NCBI GenBank assembly: GCA_022563285.1
Contig: JADFNQ010000003.1
Location: 1 to 17,471 of the forward strand
Source of the DNA: Chloroflexota bacterium
Lineage (GTDB): Bacteria; Chloroflexota; Dehalococcoidia; SM23-28-2; RBG-16-64-32
Reading direction: 5' to 3'
DNA: 17,471 nt
Of this stretch, positions 7,271 through 14,354 are shown piece by piece. The notes beneath the pieces were generated by a model. The model was not told where the DNA came from. It saw only the letters and a list, made by a program, of their open reading frames with translations, and did not search any database. Made by a program: the position numbers and the translations under genes. Numbering within the stretch: the stretch's first letter is position 1; each line of letters starts with the position of its first letter.

Positions 7271-7929
7271 GCGATAAGATTCGAGTCCTCCTGGCGGATG
7301 ACCACGCGGTGCTGCGCTCCGGACTGAAGGCGCTGCTGGACCTGGAGCCGGACATGGCGGTGGTGGGGGAGGCAGCCAACGGCCTGGAGGCGGTCCAACT
7401 GGCCCAGACCCTGAAGCCGGACGTCATCGTCATGGACATCTCCATGCCGGAGATGGATGGCCTAGCAGCGGCCAGAGCGGTCCAGGAGATGAACCTTCCC
7501 GGCCACATCGTCATGCTGACCGTGCACGCGGAGGAGGCCTATCTGTTTCAGACGCTTCAGGTGGGCGCCTCAGGCTACGTCCTCAAGAGCTCTGCGGACA
7601 CGGAACTGATGGATGCCATCCGCGCCGCGCACCGGGGGGAGGTATTCCTCTACCCCTCGGCCGTGAAGAAGGTGCTGGGCGAGTACCTCAGAGGCGTTCA
7701 GGGCGAAGGCGGCAAGAGGGAGTACGAGGCACTCACGGGACGCGAAAAAGAGGTGCTCAAGCTCACCGCCGAAGGGTTCACCAATCAGGAGATTGCCGAA
7801 AAGCTGGTAATCAGCCCCAAGACGGTGGACACCTATCGGCAGCGCATCATGGAGAAGCTGAACCTCCATCACCGCTCAGAGCTTGTGCGCTACGCCTTGA
7901 AGACGGGGCTTCTCACCGCCAGCGAATGA
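7267..7929 (+). CDS. NarL/FixJ-family response regulator
   Basis: A 220-residue DNA-binding response regulator. The receiver domain has acidic pair D11-D12, phosphoacceptor D57 in VIVMDISMP, T85 in MLTV and K107 in YVLKSS, so it is complete. A linker of about 25 residues follows, then a LuxR-type helix-turn-helix: LTGREKEVLKLTAEGFTN, QEIAEKLVISPKTVDTYRQR. The GTG start overlaps the kinase stop (GTGA), so kinase and regulator are co-translated and are the obvious cognate pair. Target genes are not shown by sequence. The following region (7930-8257) contains palindromes that could be its sites. Confidence 0.95.
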   Translation: MSDKIRVLLADDHAVLRSGLKALLDLEPDMAVVGEAANGLEAVQLAQTLKPDVIVMDISMPEMDGLAAARAVQEMNLPGHIVMLTVHAEEAYLFQTLQVGASGYVLKSSADTELMDAIRAAHRGEVFLYPSAVKKVLGEYLRGVQGEGGKREYEALTGREKEVLKLTAEGFTNQEIAEKLVISPKTVDTYRQRIMEKLNLHHRSELVRYALKTGLLTASE

Positions 7930-7939
7930 ACCGCGCAGT

Positions 7940-7956
7940 GTAGGGGAAAACCCTAC
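7940..7956 (+). terminator. Palindrome/terminator-like hairpin after the regulator gene
   Basis: GTAGGG (7940-7945), loop GAAAA, CCCTAC (7951-7956), a perfect 6-bp stem beginning 11 nt after the stop codon. There is no T-run after it, so it may instead be a protein-binding palindrome. Confidence 0.4.
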
Positions 7957-7966
7957 GCCGAGTAGT

Positions 7967-7987
7967 GGCTGTGCCTGACAGACAGCC
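7967..7987. repeat. Inverted repeat GGCTGT-N9-ACAGCC
   Basis: GGCTGT (7967-7972) and ACAGCC (7982-7987) pair perfectly around a 9-nt loop. Read on the minus strand it contains TGTCTGTCAGGCA, almost the same as TGTCTGTCGGGCA upstream of the kinase gene at about 6044-6056. Confidence 0.35.
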
Positions 7988-8016
7988 GCAGCGCTCTCCT
8001 CTAGATTAAGGTAGCA

Positions 8017-8078
8017 ACTGCGGGGCGCTCCGGTTTCAACTTTGAGGTGGCCCGCCCAATGTTCGGAGACCCCGCAGT
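8017..8078 (+). other. 62-nt bulged hairpin (structured RNA or terminator candidate)
   Basis: ACTGCGGGG (8017-8025) pairs perfectly with CCCCGCAGT (8070-8078). After a 2/1-nt internal loop CTCCG (8028-8032) pairs with CGGAG (8064-8068). An apical stem TTG-GG/CC-CAA (8042-8047 with 8055-8059, one bulged A) closes on a 7-nt loop. It lies in the 328-nt gap 7930-8257, where I find no convincing gene, and 180 nt before the GGDEF/HD-GYP start. CTTATTCTC follows, a weak pyrimidine tail. It does not match the conserved core of the c-di-GMP-I riboswitch as I know it. Whether it acts as RNA is untested. Confidence 0.4.
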
Positions 8079-8166
8079 CACTTATTCTCGAAACGGGCAT
8101 CCTGCCTCACACGTCTTCACCACGTCGTCTCTCCCTGCCCACCGCCTGTACCTGTAACGCCCTGCC

Positions 8167-8192
8167 CGGCGCGGCATCCTAACCTTGCGCCA
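8167..8192 (+). repeat. Upstream motif copy 1 (GCGCGGCATCCTAA-type)
   Basis: GCGCGGCATCCTAACCTTGCG followed by CCA, starting 8169 and ending about 66 nt before the GGDEF/HD-GYP gene. A near-identical string precedes the subtilase gene at 9469-9491 in the same orientation. It could be a shared regulatory site. Spacing does not fit the sigma-54 GG-N10-GC rule. Confidence 0.35.
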
Positions 8193-8257
8193 GGCCGGCG
8201 GGAATTCCTCCCGCGCGTTTGCCTTTGGCGCTGAGTCTTGTGCATGGAGGGGAGAAG

Positions 8258-9406
8258 ATGGATGCGTACGGAGTTTCAGTAGGTGTGGGGGCTGTGACCC
8301 AACTCCAGCACAGTGGCAGCAACGGCCAGGGAGCGACACAGCAGGACCCGGTCCTGAGCCAGGTTGAGCGTGCCTATGAACTGGTTCAGGACCAGGGATC
8401 GGAGCTGAGCGTCGTCGTTGCCGGCCTGGATGGCTTCCGCATGGTCAACGACTATCTGGGGCCGATAGAGGGCGATGCGGTGCTGGCCGTCTTCGCTGGC
8501 TGCGTTGGTAAGCGCCTGGAGCAGCTGAGGCATTTCGGCGGAGACCAGCTCATCGGCCTTCTGCCTGGTGTGGACGCGCCGGCCGCCGTTGACCTCGCGG
8601 AGACGATACGGGAGATGGTGAGCAGTGCTATCGTCACCGCCATGGGCAAGCTCACGGCCAGCTTCGGTGTCGCCGCCTATCCGGACTCGGCGCTGAGCGC
8701 GGAGGAGATGGTGTACGGCGCTCAGGCCGCGATGTACTGGGCCAAAGCCAAGGGCGGCAACAGGGTGGACTACTGGGGGCAGATGATAGGGGCCGGCGCC
8801 TGGGAACGGCCTGGCACCGCATCGGACCCTGTGGCCGCCTTGGCTGCTGCGCTGGAGAGAAAGACTCGGGCGGGCCCCGGCCAGATGGCGCGGTCCGCTT
8901 GGTACGCTGCCAAGGTGGCCGCGGAGATGGGAGTCGGCGTCCAGGAGCAGGAGCTAATAGAGAAGGCGGCGCTGCTTCATGATGTGGGCAAGCTGGCCGT
9001 GCCGGATGAGATACTGCAGAAGCCGGGCTCCCTCAGCCAACGGGAGAAGATGCAGGTCCAGGTTCACCCCCTGATCGGCGCGAAGATCGTGAGCCGTCTG
9101 TCCCAACTGACAGGCGCGGCCTCGATAATCGCCCATCACCACGAACACTTCGACGGCAGCGGCTACCCGGACGGGTTGGCAGGCGATGCCATACCCCTGG
9201 GCTCCCGCATCATCCTGGTCAGCGATGCGTTCGACGCGATGACCACCTACCGCTCTTACAAGAGCGTGATCTCGCTACAGGAGGCGCTTCGGGAGCTGCA
9301 CCGCTGCTCCGGACAGCAGTTCGACAGGCGCGTGGTGGATGCCTTCATAGCGATCGTTAGCCGTAAGGGGCTGAACGCTATCCACTGGTCGCAGAACAGG
9401 CGATAA
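8258..9406 (+). CDS. Soluble degenerate-GGDEF / HD-GYP protein
   Basis: A 382-residue cytoplasmic protein. Residues about 35-165 are a GGDEF-type fold: LDGFRMVND as the FKxxND region, and LTASFGVAAYP near the end. The signature itself is GGDQL (94-98), with the catalytic Glu replaced by Gln, so diguanylate cyclase activity is unlikely and GTP or c-di-GMP sensing is possible. Residues about 210-375 are an HD-GYP phosphodiesterase: H241-D242-V-G-K245, a downstream HPLIGAKIV helix, H294-H295-E296 and DGSGYP (299-304), all intact, so hydrolysis of c-di-GMP is plausible. The start at 8258 is preceded by GGAGGGGAG. An upstream in-frame ATG (8219) lacks such a site. It has no sensor domain and no membrane helix, and precedes the subtilase gene by 122 nt in the same direction. 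Confidence 0.92.
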   Translation: MDAYGVSVGVGAVTQLQHSGSNGQGATQQDPVLSQVERAYELVQDQGSELSVVVAGLDGFRMVNDYLGPIEGDAVLAVFAGCVGKRLEQLRHFGGDQLIGLLPGVDAPAAVDLAETIREMVSSAIVTAMGKLTASFGVAAYPDSALSAEEMVYGAQAAMYWAKAKGGNRVDYWGQMIGAGAWERPGTASDPVAALAAALERKTRAGPGQMARSAWYAAKVAAEMGVGVQEQELIEKAALLHDVGKLAVPDEILQKPGSLSQREKMQVQVHPLIGAKIVSRLSQLTGAASIIAHHHEHFDGSGYPDGLAGDAIPLGSRIILVSDAFDAMTTYRSYKSVISLQEALRELHRCSGQQFDRRVVDAFIAIVSRKGLNAIHWSQNRR

Positions 9407-9468
9407 GCAACCGAATCTGAACCGGCCAATCACTTCCTGTTTACTGAGCCCCGTTAGCGACGACGCCC

Positions 9469-9491
9469 GCGCGGCATCCTAAGCTTCGCCA
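9469..9491 (+). repeat. Upstream motif copy 2 (GCGCGGCATCCTAA-type)
   Basis: GCGCGGCATCCTAAGCTTCG followed by CCA, ending 38 nt before the subtilase ATG. It shares 14 consecutive bases (GCGCGGCATCCTAA) and most of the following CTT-CGCCA with the copy upstream of the GGDEF/HD-GYP gene. Confidence 0.35.
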
Positions 9492-9528
9492 ACACCGAAC
9501 CCGACGCGGTCATCAGAGGAGGACGCGC

Positions 9529-10968
9529 ATGATTAGCAAACGCAGAACGTATGCCTGGCTGGTACTTCCGGCGCTGCTGCTGGCGCTGGCGGCGCTGCTT
9601 CCCGCAACGGCGAGGGCGGAGGGGGAACGGCAGAACGTGCATCCCGCCGTCGATCTCCACGCGGAGCTGTTCCCCGGCGAGAGTATCCCCGTCATCGTCC
9701 AGTCGGAAGACGCTGATCTCCCCTCCTGGGTCGAGGAGCACGGCGGCACCGTCGTCCGGGAGTTCGACATCGTCGGCGGTTTCCAGGCCGAGATGCCGAT
9801 TGAGGCGATAAGGACGCTGGACTTCAGCGACAGGGCGGACTGGATCTCGCTGGACGCCCCGCTCATAACCTCGCGCCGAGGCGACGATGATATAGACGCC
9901 TCCCGGCTGGCGACGGTCTACCCGTTCGCCGCCAACGCCGTCCCGGCCTGGGCAGAGGGGGTCTACGGCGATGACATCACCATCGCCGTGATCGACAGCG
10001 GCATCAACCCAGGGCCCGACTTCCGAGGCAGGATCGCCGGCTTCCGCAACTTCAACGGCGAGACGCGGTCCCGGCTGGATGAGAGCGGCCACGGCACCTG
10101 GGTGGCAGGAATCATTGCCGGCAACGACCCGCTCGGCCGCTACGTCGGCATCGCACCCGAAGCTGATCTCCTCAGCGTCAAGGTGGCGGGCAGGAACGGC
10201 TCCGCCCGCGCCGGCGACGTCATCGAGGCTCTCCAGTGGGTGGTCGCCAACAAGGACCGCTACGATATCCAAGTTGTCAATATCTCCCTGAACTCCGCTA
10301 TCGCGGACAGCTACCTGCGGGACCCGCTGTCGGCGGCGGTCGAGCAGGCCTGGTTCCACGGCATCGTCGTCGTGGTCTCCGCCGGCAATCTGGGCGGAGC
10401 GCAGTTCGCGGTAGACCACGCTCCCGCCAACGACCCGTACGTCATTACCGTCGGCTCGTTCGATGACAGGGGCACGGCGGACCGCGCAGACGACGTGCTG
10501 GCCGGTTGGTCCAGCCGCGGCGTGACCGTGGACGGCTACGCCAAGCCTGATGTGACGGCGCCTGGCGTGGACCTCGTATCCACCTCCGGAGGCCCCGCGA
10601 CCTTCTTGGCGCAGGAGGAGCCCGATAGTATCGTTGCACACCGCTACATGCAGTGGAGCGGCTCCTCCGCCTCCGCGGCCGTGGTCTCCGGTACCGTCGC
10701 TCTGATGCTGGATGAGGACCCTTCGCTTACCCCGGACCAGGTGAAATTCCGGCTGACGGCTACCGGAACGTTCATCGCTGGTTCCAACGCGCCCGCGGCG
10801 GACGCCTTTGAGGCTACGTTCACCACACTCGATGGCGAGGCCAACGGCGGTGCGCTGCCCAACGAGTTCATCGACCCGGAGACGGGCGAGATCATGGAGG
10901 ATAGCATCCTCTGGCGCCGCATTCTCTGGCGAAGGGTCCTGGACGAGAGCATACTGTGGCGCAGGTAG
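9529..10968 (+). CDS. Secreted subtilisin-like serine protease (S8) with ILWRR tail
   Basis: A 479-residue exported protease. A signal peptide covers 1-30 (KRR, Leu/Ala-rich core, ARA cleavage before E31). An I9-like propeptide spans about 45-115 (VIVQSEDADLPSWVEEHGG onward). The S8 domain carries D156 (AVIDSG), H188 (SGHGTWVAG), oxyanion N287 (SAGN) and nucleophile S380 in GSSASAAVVSG. The usual GTSMATP Pro is Ala here. The last 20 residues contain three copies of ILWRR (460-464, 465-469, 475-479) after an acidic DPETGEIMEDS stretch. GGAGG lies 6 nt before the ATG. The next gene begins 13 nt after the stop, so the two are probably one operon. I know of SIVWG-type tails on related bacterial subtilases, but the role of such tails is unclear. 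Confidence 0.95.
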   Translation: MISKRRTYAWLVLPALLLALAALLPATARAEGERQNVHPAVDLHAELFPGESIPVIVQSEDADLPSWVEEHGGTVVREFDIVGGFQAEMPIEAIRTLDFSDRADWISLDAPLITSRRGDDDIDASRLATVYPFAANAVPAWAEGVYGDDITIAVIDSGINPGPDFRGRIAGFRNFNGETRSRLDESGHGTWVAGIIAGNDPLGRYVGIAPEADLLSVKVAGRNGSARAGDVIEALQWVVANKDRYDIQVVNISLNSAIADSYLRDPLSAAVEQAWFHGIVVVVSAGNLGGAQFAVDHAPANDPYVITVGSFDDRGTADRADDVLAGWSSRGVTVDGYAKPDVTAPGVDLVSTSGGPATFLAQEEPDSIVAHRYMQWSGSSASAAVVSGTVALMLDEDPSLTPDQVKFRLTATGTFIAGSNAPAADAFEATFTTLDGEANGGALPNEFIDPETGEIMEDSILWRRILWRRVLDESILWRR

Positions 10969-10981
10969 GTGATCCCGTGGG

Positions 10982-12865
10982 GTGAGGGCCCGCGCATCAC
11001 CAGTGCGAGCGGAGGAGGGCAGCGAGCCGCCGAATGGCGGCGGTAGCGAGGAGGAAGAGAGGCCGCTGCCCTTCCTCGCCGTACTTTATCTGGCGTCCGT
11101 CTACGTCGCTGCGGCAGGCGCGGGCGTCTTCGCTCTCGCGGCCGCTGGTGGGCGTCCCTCAGGGGAGCAGCTGGCTGCCTTCGCAGTATTGAGCGTCCTA
11201 TCTGCGGCCGCGCAGCTATTCAAGGTCGACGCCCCCAACAAGCACTCCTACCACACCACGCCTGCCTTCCTGCTGGCGGCGGTGCTCCTGCTTGATCCCT
11301 CGCTGCTGCTGCCTCTGGGCCTTCTCATCCTGCTCCCGGAGTGGCTGCGTTACCGGTACCCCTGGCACATCCAGGCGTTCAACATCGCCACCTATCTGCT
11401 CAACATGCTCGCCGCCTGGGCCGTCTTCCACATTGCGGTTGGGCAGCCTGGTCTTATTGCGGGCTGGCAGGTGGCGCTGGCCACGGCGCTGGCGGCGGTG
11501 ACGTTCGCTCTGACCAACCATGTGCTGGTGGGCCTCGTCCTCCGGCTGGCCGCCGGTATCAGCTTCCGGAACTCGCGCGTCTTCGCCTGGGACAGCCTGG
11601 AGTTGGACACCACCCTCCTGTTCCTCGGCGCTGGGATGGCCGTGTTCTGGACCATCAGCCCCCTTCTGCTCGCCCTCGGCGTGGTGCCGCTATTCCTCTT
11701 CTACCGCGCCCTCCACGTGCCCCAGCTCCAGGAGGAAGCCTACAGCGATGTCAAGACCGGACTTCTCACCGCTAGGCGCTTCAACATGCTGCTGCGAGAG
11801 GAGGTCGCTAAGGCGGAGCGCAGCGGCCGTCCCACGGCGGTGGTCATGGCCGACCTTGACCTCCTGCGAAACGTCAACAACAATCACGGCCACCTGGTGG
11901 GAGACCAGGCGCTACAGGCTGCCGCCCACGCGATCAAGCGCTGCCTGCGACCCGGCGACACCGCCGGCAGGCTGGGCGGAGAGGAGTTCGCGCTGCTGCT
12001 GCCCGAAACCGCTCCCGACGTCGCGTTCGCCCTGGCGGAGCGCATCCGCGAGGAGGTGGAGGCTGTGGTGATCCCTTTGCCCGGCGAGGAGGGGCCGCTG
12101 GGGGTGACTATCAGCCTGGGGGTGGCCACGTTCCCGGACCCATGTACGGAGCCCAAGAAGCTGCTGCACCACGCCGATATGGCGGTTTATCGCAGCAAGC
12201 TGGCCGGGCGGAACCGCACCAGCGTCGCCATCCCCAGCCTCGACGACGCCCGCTTCCCCCAGGGCAGCTATCGGGGCACCCTGGAATCCCTCGTGTTCGC
12301 CCTCGACACCCGCGGCAGCGGCCTCGACGATCGCACCCTGCGCGTCACCGCCCTAGCCCTCGCTCTCGCCGCCGACCTCGGGATCGACGAAGGCTCGCCC
12401 GAATGGAATGACCTGGAGCGGGCGAGCCTCTTACATGACATCGGTCAGTTCGCGATCCGCAGCTCCATCCTCTACAAGAAGACCTCTCTCAGCGAGGAGG
12501 AGTGGCGCGAAATGAAGAAGCACCCAGATATCGGCTGGCATATGCTGCGGCAGATAGAGACGCTGGAGGGGGCGGCGGAGATCGTGCGCGCCCACCACGA
12601 GCACTGCGACGGAAGCGGCTATCCCCGCGGCCTCCGGGGCGACCAGATCCCCCGCGGCGCCCGCATCTTCGCCGTTGCCGATGCCTTCGACGCGATCACG
12701 TCGGACCGGCCCTATCGGGACGCCAGGTCCCACATGGTGGCGGTGGAGGAGATCGTCGCCGGCAGCGGCACGCAGTTCGACCCGGAGGTGGTGGAGGCGC
12801 TCCTGCGGGTGGTCGGCTGTGACCTTCCAGACCGGGCCGGCCGCCTGGCCGGCGCTGTGCCCTAG
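10982..12865 (+). CDS. Membrane GGDEF / HD-GYP cyclic-di-GMP protein
   Basis: A 627-residue bifunctional-looking protein. An acidic N-terminus is followed by about six hydrophobic helices between 28 and 240 (an uncharacterised MASE-like sensor, including NKHSYHTTPAFLLAA). The GGDEF domain is intact: ADLDLLRNVNNNHGHLVGD for metal and base binding and GGEEF at 332-336, so c-di-GMP synthesis is expected. The C-terminal HD-GYP domain has H485-D486, HPDIGWHML and H538-H539-E540 with DGSGYP (543-548). HDIGK reads HDIGQ (Q489) and the usual PD after it reads RS, so hydrolase activity is uncertain. It starts with GTG 13 nt after the subtilase stop. Its TAG overlaps the TAG of the convergent acyl-CoA dehydrogenase gene. 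Confidence 0.93.
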   Translation: MRARASPVRAEEGSEPPNGGGSEEEERPLPFLAVLYLASVYVAAAGAGVFALAAAGGRPSGEQLAAFAVLSVLSAAAQLFKVDAPNKHSYHTTPAFLLAAVLLLDPSLLLPLGLLILLPEWLRYRYPWHIQAFNIATYLLNMLAAWAVFHIAVGQPGLIAGWQVALATALAAVTFALTNHVLVGLVLRLAAGISFRNSRVFAWDSLELDTTLLFLGAGMAVFWTISPLLLALGVVPLFLFYRALHVPQLQEEAYSDVKTGLLTARRFNMLLREEVAKAERSGRPTAVVMADLDLLRNVNNNHGHLVGDQALQAAAHAIKRCLRPGDTAGRLGGEEFALLLPETAPDVAFALAERIREEVEAVVIPLPGEEGPLGVTISLGVATFPDPCTEPKKLLHHADMAVYRSKLAGRNRTSVAIPSLDDARFPQGSYRGTLESLVFALDTRGSGLDDRTLRVTALALALAADLGIDEGSPEWNDLERASLLHDIGQFAIRSSILYKKTSLSEEEWREMKKHPDIGWHMLRQIETLEGAAEIVRAHHEHCDGSGYPRGLRGDQIPRGARIFAVADAFDAITSDRPYRDARSHMVAVEEIVAGSGTQFDPEVVEALLRVVGCDLPDRAGRLAGAVP

Positions 12866-14097
12866 TAGGAGTCTATGAGCTTGCGCGCACCGGCCAGGGA
12901 CAGCACCTCGTTCGTGCCGTCCTCGATCATGGAGGCGCGGGCATCGCGGAAGAACTTCTCCACCGGCAGCTCCTTGGTCAGCCCGTAGCCGCCGAAAAGC
13001 TGGACGGCGTCGCTGGCCACCTCGAACGCCGCCTGAGTGCAGTACACCTTGGCGGCTATGGAGTATTGGGTGGCTGGCGGGCTTGTGGTGGCGTTGTAGA
13101 CGAGTGCGGCGCGGGACAGGGCGCGGGCGCTCTCCACCTTGATGAACATGTCGAACAGCTTCTTCTGGACAAGCTGGTGCTCGGTGATCGGCTTGCCGCC
13201 CTGTATCCGCTGCTTGCAGTAGGCGAGCGCCTCCTCAAAGGCGGCCCGGGCGAGGCCGGTGAAGGTCGCTCCCATGAAGGCGTTGGCGCCGGCCAGGACG
13301 TTATCGATGATGAACGGGTAGCCGGCCGGTTCGGTCAGCATGTACGATTTGGGGATGCGGACGTCGTCGAAAAAGATCTCCCCCTGGTTGAGGGCGCGCT
13401 GCCCCAGCTTGTCCAAGGGCTTGCCCTTGGAGACGCCTGGCAGGTCCAGAGGGATGATGGCGACGCCGCCGCCGGCCATCCCCCTGGAGGAGTCGATGCC
13501 GAGGAAGGTGCAGGCGTGGGTGGCGACAGTGCCGTTGACGACCCAGGCCGACTTCTGGCCTTTGATCACCCACTCGTCGCCGTCCAGGCGCGCGATGCAC
13601 TCGAACGCCGCTTTGGGGTCGCGGAAGTACTCGGTCCCAATGATGAGGGAGTCTGAACCGTGTTGGGGCTCGGTGATCGCCCAGCAGCCGATGTACTTGC
13701 CTTCGCGGTCCTCGGCGAAGGGGGTCACCACCTCCCTGATGAGGTCCGGGTTGCCGCTCATAGCGGCGAAGCCGAAGGGGAAGGAGGTAACGCCGAGGCT
13801 TATAGCGAAGTCGGCGCTGCCCCAGGCCATCTCCTCGGTGTAGATGTGGCGGGTCAGGGGCGACATTGCGGCGCCGCCCAGCGCCTCAGGAAGGGCCGCC
13901 TTGTGGTAGCCGAGCTCGTACGCCTTGCGGAAGACTTCCCAATAGACGGACCCCTCAGCGATCACTTCCTCCGGGGAGAGCTTGTCTAGTTCTATGCTAG
14001 CGGGACGCAGCACCTCGGCGGCGAACTTGTGGGTCTCCTCCTTGACGCTCTTCTGCTCGGCGGTGAGCTCCTTATTCAGGTCAGTGTAGGTAGCCAT
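12862..14097 (-). CDS. Acyl-CoA dehydrogenase family protein
   Basis: A 411-residue FAD enzyme that would oxidise an acyl-CoA to the 2,3-enoyl-CoA and pass electrons to ETF. The helical N-domain, the beta-domain FAD/substrate motif CWAITEPQHGSDS, and the C-terminal helical signature LFGGYGLTKELPVEKFFRDAR are all clear. At the catalytic-base position the family norm YEGT reads IEDGT (E392-D393-G394-T395). The residue directly before Gly is therefore Asp and Glu is one residue earlier. Asp at this place would set it apart from medium-chain enzymes. The start at 14097 has GAGGAG 5 nt upstream. Its stop overlaps that of the convergent GGDEF/HD-GYP gene (CTAG, 12862-12865). It is followed by no partner beta-oxidation gene in this window, so the substrate is unknown. 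Confidence 0.93.
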   Translation of the reverse strand: MATYTDLNKELTAEQKSVKEETHKFAAEVLRPASIELDKLSPEEVIAEGSVYWEVFRKAYELGYHKAALPEALGGAAMSPLTRHIYTEEMAWGSADFAISLGVTSFPFGFAAMSGNPDLIREVVTPFAEDREGKYIGCWAITEPQHGSDSLIIGTEYFRDPKAAFECIARLDGDEWVIKGQKSAWVVNGTVATHACTFLGIDSSRGMAGGGVAIIPLDLPGVSKGKPLDKLGQRALNQGEIFFDDVRIPKSYMLTEPAGYPFIIDNVLAGANAFMGATFTGLARAAFEEALAYCKQRIQGGKPITEHQLVQKKLFDMFIKVESARALSRAALVYNATTSPPATQYSIAAKVYCTQAAFEVASDAVQLFGGYGLTKELPVEKFFRDARASMIEDGTNEVLSLAGARKLIDSY

Positions 14098-14138
14098 GCA
14101 CACTCCTCTGTCTCGTCCGTGGTGACGTTGCAGGGGCC

Positions 14139-14167
14139 AGTATCGCAGATAGCTGGAGCCCTCGCAA
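14139..14167 (-). promoter_or_regulatory. Promoter of the acyl-CoA dehydrogenase gene
   Basis: On the minus strand TTGCGA (14162-14167) and GATACT (14139-14144) are separated by exactly 17 nt, with an extended -10 TG two bases before GATACT. The start would be near 14132, giving a leader of about 35 nt. The rest of the gap 14168-14354 shows only a 12-bp palindrome CGCGGATCCGCG (14323-14334), just past the hydrolase stop. Confidence 0.5.
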
Positions 14168-14354
14168 AGCGCGGCCGCTCGATCAAGGCACGGATATGTC
14201 CCGGGGCGGTCACTTAATTCTGTACGCGACGCACCGCCCTGTCAGTCGGGCAGGCACAGTGTTTGGCTGTGGGGCCGAACCCCTCTCCACTTGGAGCCCA
14301 GTGTTGGCGGTGGCGAAAGGGGCGCGGATCCGCGGGAGGTGCGCGGGCGGCGGG

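Noticed and set aside
8017..8078. Cyclic-di-GMP riboswitch upstream of the GGDEF/HD-GYP gene.
   Set aside because: The conserved GEMM-I core and tetraloop-receptor features I know are not present; only a long hairpin is supported.
7876..8100. Minus-strand 74-codon ORF across the gap after the NarL-type regulator.
   Set aside because: It overlaps the regulator gene's end and the inverted repeats, and lacks a ribosome site and coding bias.
8169..8190. Sigma-54 promoter reading of GGCATCCTAACCTTGC.
   Set aside because: The GG-to-GC distance is 12 nt in one copy and 8 or 13 in the other; sigma-54 needs 10.
9454..10641. Long minus-strand ORF (395 codons) opposite the subtilase gene.
   Set aside because: It is an antisense shadow of a high-GC gene; the plus-strand frame has a signal peptide and full catalytic motifs.
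14029..14217. Plus-strand ORF over the acyl-CoA dehydrogenase start.
   Set aside because: It overlaps the well-supported start, ribosome site and promoter on the other strand and shows weak codon bias.
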